NCBI GenBank assembly: GCA_021817045.1 | Contig: JAKAWG010000011.1 | Span: 1-64,000, forward strand | Direction: 5' to 3' | DNA length: 64,000 bases | From: Acidobacteriota bacterium | GTDB lineage: Bacteria > Acidobacteriota > Terriglobia > UBA7540 | Notes under the pieces: model-generated | The model's input: the letters and a program-made list of their open reading frames with translations, nothing else | Told to the model about the DNA's origin: nothing | The model's database searches: none | Part shown: one piece after another, positions 37,128-48,196 of the stretch | How positions within the stretch are numbered: the stretch's first letter is position 1 | Layout of the letters: every line of letters starts with the position of its first letter | Made by a program: the position numbers and the translations under genes

Positions 37128-38300
37128 TTACTCCTCCACCTCGAACCGTTTCAGCGCGTCCTCGTCAATCGAAATGCCCAGCCCCGGAACTGTTTCATCC
37201 AGTTCGATGAAGCCGTCCCGAGCCTGAGGCTCGCCCTTGAAAATGTACCAGAAGAGTTCGTTCCCGATCTCTACGTCGACCGGAGGGAAGTATTCGGCCA
37301 TGGGAGAATTGAAGCTGGACATGACCAGATGAAAGTTGTGCATCTGGCCGGCGTGCGGAATGACAGGGATCTGGTGCGCCTCAGCGAGCGCGGAAATCTT
37401 GCGCGCCTGGGTGAAGCCGCCGACGCGGTTGGTATCACACTGAATCACGTCCACCGCCTTCGCACCAATAAGGGTCTGGATGCCTAAAAGCGTGAACTCG
37501 TGCTCGCCGCCCGAAATGGGAACAATGTTGAGGGCCCGCAGGGCTGCGTAGCCTTCGATGTCATCCGGCAGCACCGGTTCTTCCATCCAGCGCAGATGGT
37601 AGGGCTCGAGGAGCGGTATCATGCGGCGAGCATAATCGAACGTCCAGCCCATATAAGCATCGGCCATGACGTCGATTTCGTCGCCTATCGCTTTCCGGAC
37701 GGTGTCAACAACTTCGATGTTCCGCTGCATGCCGGCCGCGCCGTCTGTCGGCCCCCAACCGAACCGCAGCTTCATGGCGCGAAACCCTTGCGCTTTGTAT
37801 TGGGCCGCCTCGGCCGCCAGTTGGTCAAGCGGCTGACTATACAAGCGGCTGGCGTAAACCGGGATTTTTGCTTTCGTCCTGCCGCCAAGCAGCCGGAACA
37901 CCGGCTGTTTCAGAAACTTGCCCGCCAGGTCCCATAGCGCAATGTCCACCGCGCTAATGGCAACCATGCCGATGCCTTTACGACCAAACGCCACCGTCTG
38001 CCGGTACATGTGTTGCCAGAGGTACTCGAAATCAAGCGGGTCTTTGCCGACCAGAATAGGTTTGAGGTACAGGTCAATCACCTGCTTCGTAACCCGCGGG
38101 GCGAGGGCCGCATTGCCGATGCCTACGTGTCCGGAGTCTGCAACGACCTCGACGAGCAGCCAACTGTGAAAGCGAAACGAGCCCATTGAGTCAGCAGGCA
38201 GCTCCAGCAAGTCAACTGGGTTGGTGCAGAAATGAGGTTGAGGGGGGACAGTACTTTGTTTCCAGTTTACAACCCGCGTTCGAATCTCAGTAATCTTCAC
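37128..38300 (-). CDS. Enolase-superfamily sugar-acid dehydratase, probably L-rhamnonate dehydratase
   Basis: A 390-residue mandelate racemase-like enzyme. It most resembles L-rhamnonate dehydratases (RhmD): FGRKGIGMVAISAVDIALWD, GWGPTDGAAGMQRNIEVVD (short GPxxGxxG insert), the metal ligands DVMADAYMGW, WMEEPVLPDD and ISGGEHEFT, and the C-terminal VIPHAGQMHNFH with the catalytic histidine. The product would be 2-keto-3-deoxy-L-rhamnonate. Start codon GTG at 38300 after GAGGTG. It heads an operon with the SDR. L-fuconate or another 6-deoxy acid is a possible alternative substrate. Confidence 0.8.
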   Translation of the reverse strand: MKITEIRTRVVNWKQSTVPPQPHFCTNPVDLLELPADSMGSFRFHSWLLVEVVADSGHVGIGNAALAPRVTKQVIDLYLKPILVGKDPLDFEYLWQHMYRQTVAFGRKGIGMVAISAVDIALWDLAGKFLKQPVFRLLGGRTKAKIPVYASRLYSQPLDQLAAEAAQYKAQGFRAMKLRFGWGPTDGAAGMQRNIEVVDTVRKAIGDEIDVMADAYMGWTFDYARRMIPLLEPYHLRWMEEPVLPDDIEGYAALRALNIVPISGGEHEFTLLGIQTLIGAKAVDVIQCDTNRVGGFTQARKISALAEAHQIPVIPHAGQMHNFHLVMSSFNSPMAEYFPPVDVEIGNELFWYIFKGEPQARDGFIELDETVPGLGISIDEDALKRFEVEE

Positions 38301-38627
38301 TGCCGCACCTCACGGTCAAAGTCGCGCCTGACGCAGACGGCTATGATAACGGCTGTACTTGAACTCCGCAAGGCAAAACCGACTAGGGTCGTGTCCTAAT
38401 CTGAGGGTAGCGTCGGCCTTCAGGCAGGCACCTGCCAAGCTAAAGCTCGGCGCTGAAATTAGGGCACCACGTCAACTAATGGAAATTTTGAGATGAGCGG
38501 TCAACAGATCGGTGAGATTGAAGATAGGTGCATGCAAAATCTCCGCTTCGGACGGGGTTCCAACATTTGCTAAGATGACTTTCGGAATGGCCGAAGTTGA
38601 AGCCGTGGATATGCTTTAGGAGGAGGG
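38301..38627. other. 327-bp divergent intergenic region with a family 2 repeat
   Basis: Lies between the divergent dehydratase and AGE-family genes and should carry both promoters. It holds GGTCGTGTCCTAAT (near 38387, complement of 771-783) followed by a family 2 unit at 38408-38455 (GTAGCGTCGGCC ... AAGCTAAAGCTCGGCGCT). No promoter boxes are convincing. Confidence 0.55.
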
Positions 38628-40049
38628 ATGAATCGAAGGGGATTTTTCAGGACTTCGCTGGGGGGAGCTATTGCCGGAATGCCCCACCAGAACCTGTCCA
38701 GAGAAGAGAGCCGCGGCCTCGCCGGCTCGGGCGAGCGCGAAAGACTTGCCGGATTGACGCTCGAACAACTAAGAGGCCAGTATCACTACGCTCTGTTCGA
38801 TGACTTCCTGCCGTTCATGGACAAGTACGTGATCGACCACCGGTACGGTGGTTTCATGTGCAACACCGATCGGGATGGCACGCATTTAAGTACGAAAAAA
38901 GAAGCATGGTTCATGGGGCGGGGCATCTGGGTCTATTCGTTTCTCTATAACGACTTCGGCCGCAACGAAAAATATCGAGATGTAGCGGGAAAGTCGGTAG
39001 AGTTCTTGATGAAGTTAAAGCCACCCGGAAGGGATACCCTCTGGCCTTCCGTCTTCAGCCGGGAGGGAAAGGCACTGACTCTTCCAGCCAAAACAATCTT
39101 CGGGGACCTATTTATTGCGGAGGGATTTGCCGAGTACTCCAAGGCGACGGGCGACAGCAGCTACTGGGATCTCGCGAAGGCAATTATTCTCAAATGCCTG
39201 AGGGTCTACAATCGGCCTAACTACGATCCGGACGTTGTTGCCGGCTACAACGATTTGATAGCGAGGTATGGAACGTCTCTTCCCGCGCACATAGATCCGA
39301 AGATCGTGGCGATGTATAAGGGCCCGAAAGTAATACCCTTTCCCGGGGCCCGCTCCCAGGCTGCTTCCATGGTCTTGATTCGTAATATCTCCCAGATGCT
39401 GAAAATGCGATCCGATGAGGAACTCGAAAAGATTATCGCTCACTGTGTCAGCGTCGTGATCTATAAGCACTACAATCCAGAGTTTTGCCTGAACAACGAA
39501 TTGCTGAACCACGACTATTCCCGCCCCGAGAATGAATTGGCCCAATTTGTTTACGCCGGGCATTCGATTGAAACACTGGAGGTTCTTCTCTTCGAAGCGG
39601 TTCGGACTCAAAACGGGGAGCTTTTCAATACAGCGGTGGAACGGTTTCGAAGACATTTTGAAGTTGCCTGGGATCAGGTTTACGAAGGCGTGTTTCGAAG
39701 CCTGAACAACGTGGACGAAAACGACTGGAGCCTGGACAAGGTTCTTTGGGAGCAGGAGGAAGCACTCAACGGTTTGCTCTTTATGGTGGAACAGACCAAC
39801 GGCCCCTGGGCGCGTAAGTGGTTCGGCAAGATGTACACTTACGTCCACACGAAGTACCCGCTTCAGCAGTACGGGTTTCCTCTTTGGATCACTGCGGCCG
39901 ACAGGAAAGTAACTTTCGAACGCCATGCCGCTCGGGTTGAAAACTACCACCACCCCCGGTTTTTAATGCTGGGCCTTTTGATACTTGATCGCATGATTCG
40001 CCGGGAGAACTCCCTCTCATCTGCGGTAACATCACCTCGCCTTCTGTAA
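38628..40049 (+). CDS. Exported N-acylglucosamine 2-epimerase (AGE) family protein
   Basis: A 473-residue (alpha/alpha)6-barrel protein of the AGE/cellobiose epimerase group. A Tat-type leader opens it (MNRRGFFRTSLGGAIAGMPH). Family motifs are YGGFMCNTDRDG, RGIWVYSFLYNDFG, NNELLNHDYSRPENELAQ, YAGHSIETLEVLL and VLWEQEEALNGLLF, the last two carrying the conserved active-site histidine and glutamate. AGGAGGAGG lies just before the ATG. AGE enzymes are usually cytoplasmic, so an exported one suggests action on oligosaccharides outside the membrane, possibly without epimerase activity. The last 15 residues (SLSSAVTSPRLL) are unconserved. Confidence 0.8.
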   Translation: MNRRGFFRTSLGGAIAGMPHQNLSREESRGLAGSGERERLAGLTLEQLRGQYHYALFDDFLPFMDKYVIDHRYGGFMCNTDRDGTHLSTKKEAWFMGRGIWVYSFLYNDFGRNEKYRDVAGKSVEFLMKLKPPGRDTLWPSVFSREGKALTLPAKTIFGDLFIAEGFAEYSKATGDSSYWDLAKAIILKCLRVYNRPNYDPDVVAGYNDLIARYGTSLPAHIDPKIVAMYKGPKVIPFPGARSQAASMVLIRNISQMLKMRSDEELEKIIAHCVSVVIYKHYNPEFCLNNELLNHDYSRPENELAQFVYAGHSIETLEVLLFEAVRTQNGELFNTAVERFRRHFEVAWDQVYEGVFRSLNNVDENDWSLDKVLWEQEEALNGLLFMVEQTNGPWARKWFGKMYTYVHTKYPLQQYGFPLWITAADRKVTFERHAARVENYHHPRFLMLGLLILDRMIRRENSLSSAVTSPRLL

Positions 40050-40088
40050 CCCGACAGCTTCGGAACGTCCCAAACCCGCCAGAACAGA

Positions 40089-40126
40089 AAAAAACTGTCT
40101 CATCTGTCTCCACTGTCTCACTCGAC
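40089..40126. repeat. AACTGTCTCATTTGTCTCC repeat (copy 2)
   Basis: AAAAACTGTCTCATCTGTCT followed by CCACTGTCTCACTCGAC. It differs from 21758-21791 at few positions. Confidence 0.65.
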
Positions 40127-40333
40127 CGCGCCACCATAGGAAGGATGAATTGCGATTTAAGCTCAAAAACGGCAGCCATGACGAGATCCTCTATGTTCTC
40201 TGCGCCGTTCCGAGTTTTAGCACGCGAAGTCACAGGGTGTCCTTTGCGCTTCAGCCTTGAGGGTCTTTGGGGGTCCGAAAAACAGAAAAATCGTAAAAGA
40301 TTGTTTATTGAGGAACGAATTGCGTTCAACTCG

Positions 40334-40508
40334 TTGAAAATAAAGGATCATTAGAGGAACAATTTAGGAACAATTTCTCCCAATTCATGTATGTAGCTGA
40401 CTCTAAAAGAGCAGTCTTTGAAATCGTTCCGCGAGGTTAAAGTTGCATAAAAAGGACACTTAGAGGAAAAATCGGGCGAAAAATTGAATTTGTTTTCGCC
40501 AAAATGTG
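40334..40508 (+). repeat. Conserved non-coding element, copy B
   Basis: Second copy of the element at 1305-1480: TTGAAAATAAAG, then AACAATTTCTCCCAATTCAT and GTAT, TCTAAA, and after 59 nt AAAAATCGGGCGAAAA with GAATTTGTTTTC. Block order and most spacings are kept while the linkers have diverged. It also contains a direct duplication, GAGGAACAATT / TAGGAACAATT. Confidence 0.5.
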
Positions 40509-40840
40509 GTCTGATCGCCCAAGAGGGGGACCAGACTCGTCTGGCACTCGGCGGGATCAGGAGTGCGTCATTCCCTGTTGAAGGACTCGTCGAGCACAGC
40601 AGCCACGGCGCGTCAGAGAACCAACTGAAACGTAGCCGATGGCAAGGAGAAGGCTTTTTAAGCTTGCAACCGGTTCTGCAGGGGGCTATAAGTCTAGTAC
40701 ACGAGGAGGGGCAATCCCATACACGCAGGCGTTGGTGCAAGTTCCAAGTGTCGCAGCCAGTTTTCGGTTGCGGCACCGGATGGGACTTTGGGAGCGGTGT
40801 AATCTCCACGAGAAAGCTACTCCATGCGGGAGGATTAACA

Positions 40841-41299
40841 ATGACGACGTTGGAAAAAGTGTCGGTCGGGGTAACGTGCGGTCTGGTCGTTGTCTTGGCG
40901 GTGCTTGCCTGGTTCAGCACGAGTCACCATTGGCTGCTCTGGCTCGCGGTCTCGGTTGGCGGGTTGGGCGGCCTCGCTCACGAAATCGCACAGAGTGGCG
41001 GCAAGGTGCTGTTTTTCCAAAAGTACCAAGACGGGATGTACCTTGGGTCGCTCGCCGGTATCGTACTTGGTGCGGTGGCTGGTCTTCTTGTCGTACGCGG
41101 TGACCTTGCTGCGGCCGCGTCTTCCGTCAATACGGTTCAGCTTACGTATGAAATCTTCATCGCCGGGCTAGCCCTGAAGGGCGTCACCGAGGCGGCGGGG
41201 GGGAAGGGCCGTGCCGTAGACGAAATACCGGACCATGGCCGCCGGGATCTTATCGGGCCACGGTGGTCTAATGACCACCCGGGGCCCCCTCCTTACTAA
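40841..41299 (+). CDS. Small membrane protein of unknown function
   Basis: A 152-residue protein with three to four hydrophobic segments (CGLVVVLAVLAWF, HWLLWLAVSVGGLGGLAHEI, GIVLGAVAGLLVV, YEIFIAGLALKGVTEA). The ATG at 40841 follows GGAGG. The segment SGGKVLFFQKYQDGMYLGSL between the second and third helix is the best-conserved-looking part and resembles small uncharacterised membrane proteins; I do not assign a family. From about residue 123 (GKGRAVDEIPDHGRR) the sequence is repeat-like, and the stop codon lies in a CCTTACTAAGGAGG palindrome. The original C-terminus may have been replaced by repeat DNA. Confidence 0.55.
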   Translation: MTTLEKVSVGVTCGLVVVLAVLAWFSTSHHWLLWLAVSVGGLGGLAHEIAQSGGKVLFFQKYQDGMYLGSLAGIVLGAVAGLLVVRGDLAAAASSVNTVQLTYEIFIAGLALKGVTEAAGGKGRAVDEIPDHGRRDLIGPRWSNDHPGPPPY

Positions 41300-41309
41300 G
41301 GAGGGGAGC
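41285..41309. repeat. Short palindrome CCCTCCTTACTAAGGAGGGG
   Basis: Near-perfect hairpin. It provides the TAA stop of the preceding membrane-protein gene. Related to 942-966, and loosely to 46330-46365 and 50935-50990. Confidence 0.6.
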
Positions 41310-41355
41310 CGAGTGGTTGGAAGCCGACTCCCAGGGAGGAGCGAACGGGCTCTGT

Positions 41356-41970
41356 TCACCGGGCCTGCACGAATTCATTCCAAGCCCGGGCGCTCTCACT
41401 CAGAATGCTCGGCTCGCTTACAACCGTGAGTCCGCGCGGGGTGACAAGATACAGCAAACCCGTGCTGTCATCAGCCGCGTAGGCGAGGACGTTCTGGAAC
41501 TGCTTAAGGACTCGGAGCTCGCGCGGATTCGACACGTTCAGCAAGGTCAGAGATTCCGGCGACGTTTCTGCTTCTCCGGTCTGTGGGGCGCTCAGTAGGA
41601 GTGCTCGATTACCGTTGAGGATGCGTAGGCTCGTGGGTTGCGTGCCAGATCCGGTCTTGTATTCGCTTTCCATTACGGGCTTGGCAGGGTCGGTGGCGTT
41701 GATCATCACGACGCGCCCCTTGGCCGGCTCAAAAAGAAAGAGCTCTGTCTGCCCGTGGAGATTTCCCATTGTCATCTGGCGGACGCCGCTGCCATCAAAC
41801 CCGAGGCGTGAGATTATTTGCTCCGTGCTCTCCTCACCGGGTTTTGTACTTTCCGCCAGCAAACCCTGTGCTCCAAGAAGCAGGCTTAGCAAGCCTACAA
41901 TGATCGGAAACAATGCACCCGGCGACTCGGCCCAGATCCTGGTTGCGTCTGAAATTTTAACCCGCGTCAT
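41356..41970 (-). CDS. Secreted or membrane-anchored hypothetical protein
   Basis: A 204-residue protein with one hydrophobic N-terminal segment (ALFPIIVGLLSLLLGAQGLL, residues 19-38), either a signal peptide or an anchor. The rest looks like part of a beta-propeller: GQTELFLFEPAKGRVVMINA, TSLRILNGNRALLLSA and LTLLNVSNPRELRVLKQF are spaced like LVIVD-type blades, with TDPAKP and SNPREL at equivalent places. AGGAGG precedes the ATG. About three blades are present, too few for a closed propeller, so it may be truncated or oligomeric. It is convergent with the preceding gene. Confidence 0.6.
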   Translation of the reverse strand: MTRVKISDATRIWAESPGALFPIIVGLLSLLLGAQGLLAESTKPGEESTEQIISRLGFDGSGVRQMTMGNLHGQTELFLFEPAKGRVVMINATDPAKPVMESEYKTGSGTQPTSLRILNGNRALLLSAPQTGEAETSPESLTLLNVSNPRELRVLKQFQNVLAYAADDSTGLLYLVTPRGLTVVSEPSILSESARAWNEFVQAR

Positions 41971-42274
41971 GTGGCACCTCCTACCGCCCAGCGTCCTCCT
42001 GATTCCAGCCTCTTGGGCCGGATTTACCCAGACAGCCGACGCTGAGTTTGATTAGATGCCACGCCAATCGGAAACGTAACCTGGCCGCAATGCTGTTGTA
42101 ATATATCTGTAACATTCGGGCCGGGCGCATAGGTTGCACCTATGTCTTCTATGGATTGGTCCCTCGCGGGGCCATATTCCTCTACCGCGTCTCACAAGGC
42201 ACCACCTAGTTCTTTGCTTGACACGCGTTAGCGGCGCGGCTTATTATGTATGAGGCCGAAAGGACAACACCTGG
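41971..42274. other. 304-bp divergent intergenic region
   Basis: Lies between two divergent genes. TTGACACGCGTTAGCG near 42218 followed by TTATTATGTATG could include a -35 element, but spacing and the -10 box are not convincing. No repeat family or RNA structure was recognised. Confidence 0.35.
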
Positions 42275-42886
42275 GTGTCCGTAGACGACGAAAAGTCGTC
42301 GTCGGCTACTTTCCTATTGTATATCCTCTACCTAGATGAATCAGGACTTCACGCTGAAGCTAACACTTTCGTGCTTGGCGGGTTGGCGGTGTTTGAGCGT
42401 GAGGTCTATTGGTTTACGGAGGACGTAGAGGCTATACAGCGCCGCTACTTTCCAAACATCGACACTCCTGTCGAGTTCCACGTCGCAAAGCTGCGCGCCC
42501 CTGAGAGAAAAGTTGAGGCGCCATACAATACTCTTTCCCTCGCGCAGCGGCGTGAGCTAACAGAGGCCATATACAGGGTCATCCGCGAGCGACGGGGTGT
42601 CGTGTTTGGCGTCGCAATCGAAAAGGCGCGGCTGCCACACGAGGACCCGTATGAACGCGCTTTCGAGGAACTCACCAATCGCTTCGACCTGTTCCTAAGA
42701 AGGAAAAATGCAGGTGCGGCCTCGCAGAACCAAGAGGAGCAGCGAGGACTCATTGTTGTTGCAGAGTCCTCATATCGCCAACAATTAGAAGTCCTTGGCA
42801 GAAGCTTCAGGGGCGGCGCTACTCGTTGGGGGCAGGTTCGAACCTTGGCGGATGTACCCTTCTTTGTTCCGGCTGCCAATGCTTAG
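42275..42886 (+). CDS. DUF3800 family protein, C-terminally short
   Basis: A 203-residue protein starting with GTG at 42275. The DUF3800 start is clear: LYILYLDESGLHAEANTFVL then GGLAVFE, with the conserved DES acidic residues of this RNase H-like fold, followed by VEFHVAKLRAP. Near the end LADVPFFVPAANA is the family's PFF block. Intact members usually go on with a QLADLVAYAVFRR-type helix that holds a catalytic-region Asp; here a TAG ends the frame just before it. The protein probably lacks activity. DUF3800 genes are often found in defence or mobile regions, and this one has no such neighbours. Confidence 0.7.
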   Translation: MSVDDEKSSSATFLLYILYLDESGLHAEANTFVLGGLAVFEREVYWFTEDVEAIQRRYFPNIDTPVEFHVAKLRAPERKVEAPYNTLSLAQRRELTEAIYRVIRERRGVVFGVAIEKARLPHEDPYERAFEELTNRFDLFLRRKNAGAASQNQEEQRGLIVVAESSYRQQLEVLGRSFRGGATRWGQVRTLADVPFFVPAANA

Positions 42887-43039
42887 CCTGCCTCAGTAGG
42901 CAATCGACGAGACCATCTCCTGAGCCTGCATAAAGCCGCCTCTACATCAAATTGCCCCCCTGGGTGAGGTGCCGTGCGGCTCGCTAGTCAACCTGCTAAA
43001 ATGACTGTGATGTCTGTTTTCACATGAAGGCAATGAACA

Positions 43040-46273
<3,234 letters not shown>

Positions 46274-46468
46274 TGGCGGACCTCCTATGGACTGCGGCGG
46301 CTTCCCGCCGATAACCACCCCGCCGCTTTCGCAGCTCTTTATCCTTACCAAGGAGAGGAGCAAGAGGTGGTTCCGGCAGCCAGCAAGCTGGCCTTGGGGT
46401 CAGCGGGAGCAAGCTGCCGCTTTCCACGCATTACCGTCGCAAGCTAAAGGAAGTCCCGAGACCCGACG

Positions 46469-47734
46469 TTAGTGCATCGTCGCGACTGGTTGCACTGCCG
46501 GGAATTTCCGCCGTGGCAGGAAAAGCACCGCCAGCGCCGAGGCTGTCAGCCACGCACCGCTGAGCACAGCAAACGGGACCACAAAACCGCCGGTGCGTTG
46601 ATTGAGATAGCCAACCACGAGCGGACCGAAAAATCCCCCGAGGTTGCCGATGGCATTCACAAGGCCCATAGCAGAACCTGCGATGTCGGTGGGAAGGCTC
46701 TCCGTGGGGATGGCCCAGAACGGGCCCAGCGTGCCGTAAGATCCCGCGCCGACGAGCGCGATAAGCAGAAATGACAGGAGAGGCGAAACGCGGCTCGTCA
46801 AGACTGCGGCCATCATAAATACTCCTGCCCAGGCCAGCGCGAGCGCGACGTGGCAGCGGCGGTCGCCGGTCTTGTCCGAGTGGCGTGAAAACAAGACCAT
46901 GCCCGCGGCCGTGATCGCGTAAGGGACGGTGAAGAGAAATCCGGTCTTCATGCTGCCAATCCGGCCAGCGTGCTCGATGGCGCTTGGCAGCCAGAAGAGG
47001 AAGCCGTAACTGCCGCAATTTTGAAGAAAATAGATGAGGATCATCACCAGGACCACGGGTTGCAAAAAAACCTTCGCTTGGAAGCCTTGCGAAGCGGGCT
47101 TCAGCCCGGCTTCCCGCGCCAGCGTTTCGCGGAGATACCCTGACTCGTCGGCTGAAATCCAGCGCGCCTGGTGCGGATGATCATCGATGAAGCGCCACCA
47201 GATCACCAGCCACAGCAGCGGGAAACAGCCCTCCACCACCAAGAGCACGCGCCAGTTCCACACGCCCAGAATCCAGCCGGAAAGCGGCGATGAGACGACC
47301 ACCGCGACCGGCAGGCAGAGCATCCAGTAAGCGTTGGCGCGCGCGCGCTCGCGGCTGGGAAACCAGTGCGAAATAAGAACCAGCATCGCAGGCCAGACGC
47401 CGCCCTCGGCCACCCCAAGAAGCAAACGCATTATCCAGAAGGCTCGCCCGCTCGTCACCAATGCTGTCCCGGCGGAGCACATGCCCCAGGCTACGAGAAG
47501 CAGGCTGATGAAGCGCTTGGCGCTCCAATGCTCGGCAAGGTAGCCGCCGGGAATTTGTAACATCAAGTAGCCCCAAAAGAAGACGCCAACGGCACTCCCG
47601 GCTTCGGTGGGACTCATGTGGAGGTCCCGGCTCATCTCGGGCAAAGCCATGGAGATGTTTGTCCGGTCAATGAAGGCGATGGTGTACATGATGAAAGCGA
47701 CCAGAAGCACTCGTAGCCATCGCTTTTCGGGCAT
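46469..47734 (-). CDS. MFS transporter, anion:cation symporter-like
   Basis: A 421-residue twelve-segment inner-membrane transporter. FIDRTNISMALPEMSRDL in helix 1, the loop motif YLAEHWSAKRFISLLLVAWG and GVAEGGVWPAMLVLISHWFP fit the anion:cation symporter subfamily, whose members import sugar acids such as hexuronates, galactarate or rhamnonate. The ATG at 47734 has GAGGT 8 nt upstream and was preferred over a TTG at 47752. Sugar acids from the GH115-type or rhamnose pathways would be plausible substrates, but this is inference. It is divergent from the 48-55 kb cluster. Confidence 0.85.
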   Translation of the reverse strand: MPEKRWLRVLLVAFIMYTIAFIDRTNISMALPEMSRDLHMSPTEAGSAVGVFFWGYLMLQIPGGYLAEHWSAKRFISLLLVAWGMCSAGTALVTSGRAFWIMRLLLGVAEGGVWPAMLVLISHWFPSRERARANAYWMLCLPVAVVVSSPLSGWILGVWNWRVLLVVEGCFPLLWLVIWWRFIDDHPHQARWISADESGYLRETLAREAGLKPASQGFQAKVFLQPVVLVMILIYFLQNCGSYGFLFWLPSAIEHAGRIGSMKTGFLFTVPYAITAAGMVLFSRHSDKTGDRRCHVALALAWAGVFMMAAVLTSRVSPLLSFLLIALVGAGSYGTLGPFWAIPTESLPTDIAGSAMGLVNAIGNLGGFFGPLVVGYLNQRTGGFVVPFAVLSGAWLTASALAVLFLPRRKFPAVQPVATMH

Positions 47735-48196
47735 GAAAGGACCTCGTGACAAGACCGCCGTTCACATCGGCGACCGCCAGTGGGGACACTGGCGCTACAG
47801 ACTGCGCGCAAACTCCAAACCTGCGAAGCATACTCTGACCGAAACGCGGATGGCAAGAGGTGGTGGCATTTCACTCCTTCGCATGCTCTTGACGGCAAAC
47901 CTAACTTCCAGTAGTGTCAGGTTGAAAGGTGAAGTGCCCCCTCGCTAACCCCCTAAAAGATTGGGGCTCTCCCCGGTGCAAACGGATGGGATTTCGGGTT
48001 TATAGCGCAGCAGTATCCCAGCCAGACCGTTGGATCCCGATTTCTTTGGGGCTTGTCACGGGCACGAGGTCTGTGCCGCGCAAATGCAGAAGGAAATGCA
48101 GCTCAATCCAGGTGGCTCACACGCTAATTCCGACATACGGATAATCCTCCACCAAATGTTTGACATCCCAGCCATTCCAGGAGAAAAAGGTTATAT
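47735..48196. other. 462-bp divergent intergenic region
   Basis: Separates the transporter from the following four-gene cluster and should hold the promoters of both. A weak hairpin AACCCCCTAAAAGATTGGGG lies near 47948. No other signal was recognised. Confidence 0.35.

Larger units (their letters stand above)
40050..40840. other. 791-bp gap with repeats and a conserved non-coding element
   Basis: Contains the AACTGTCTCATCTGTCTCC repeat (40089-40126) and element copy B (40334-40508). The open frame from 40484 into the next gene is not supported until the ATG at 40841. The 40510-40830 stretch is probably the leader and promoter of that gene; no motif stands out. Confidence 0.5.

Noticed and set aside
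39108-39953. 281-residue minus-strand open frame
   Set aside because: Antisense to the AGE-family gene, which has clear family motifs and a strong ribosome-binding site.
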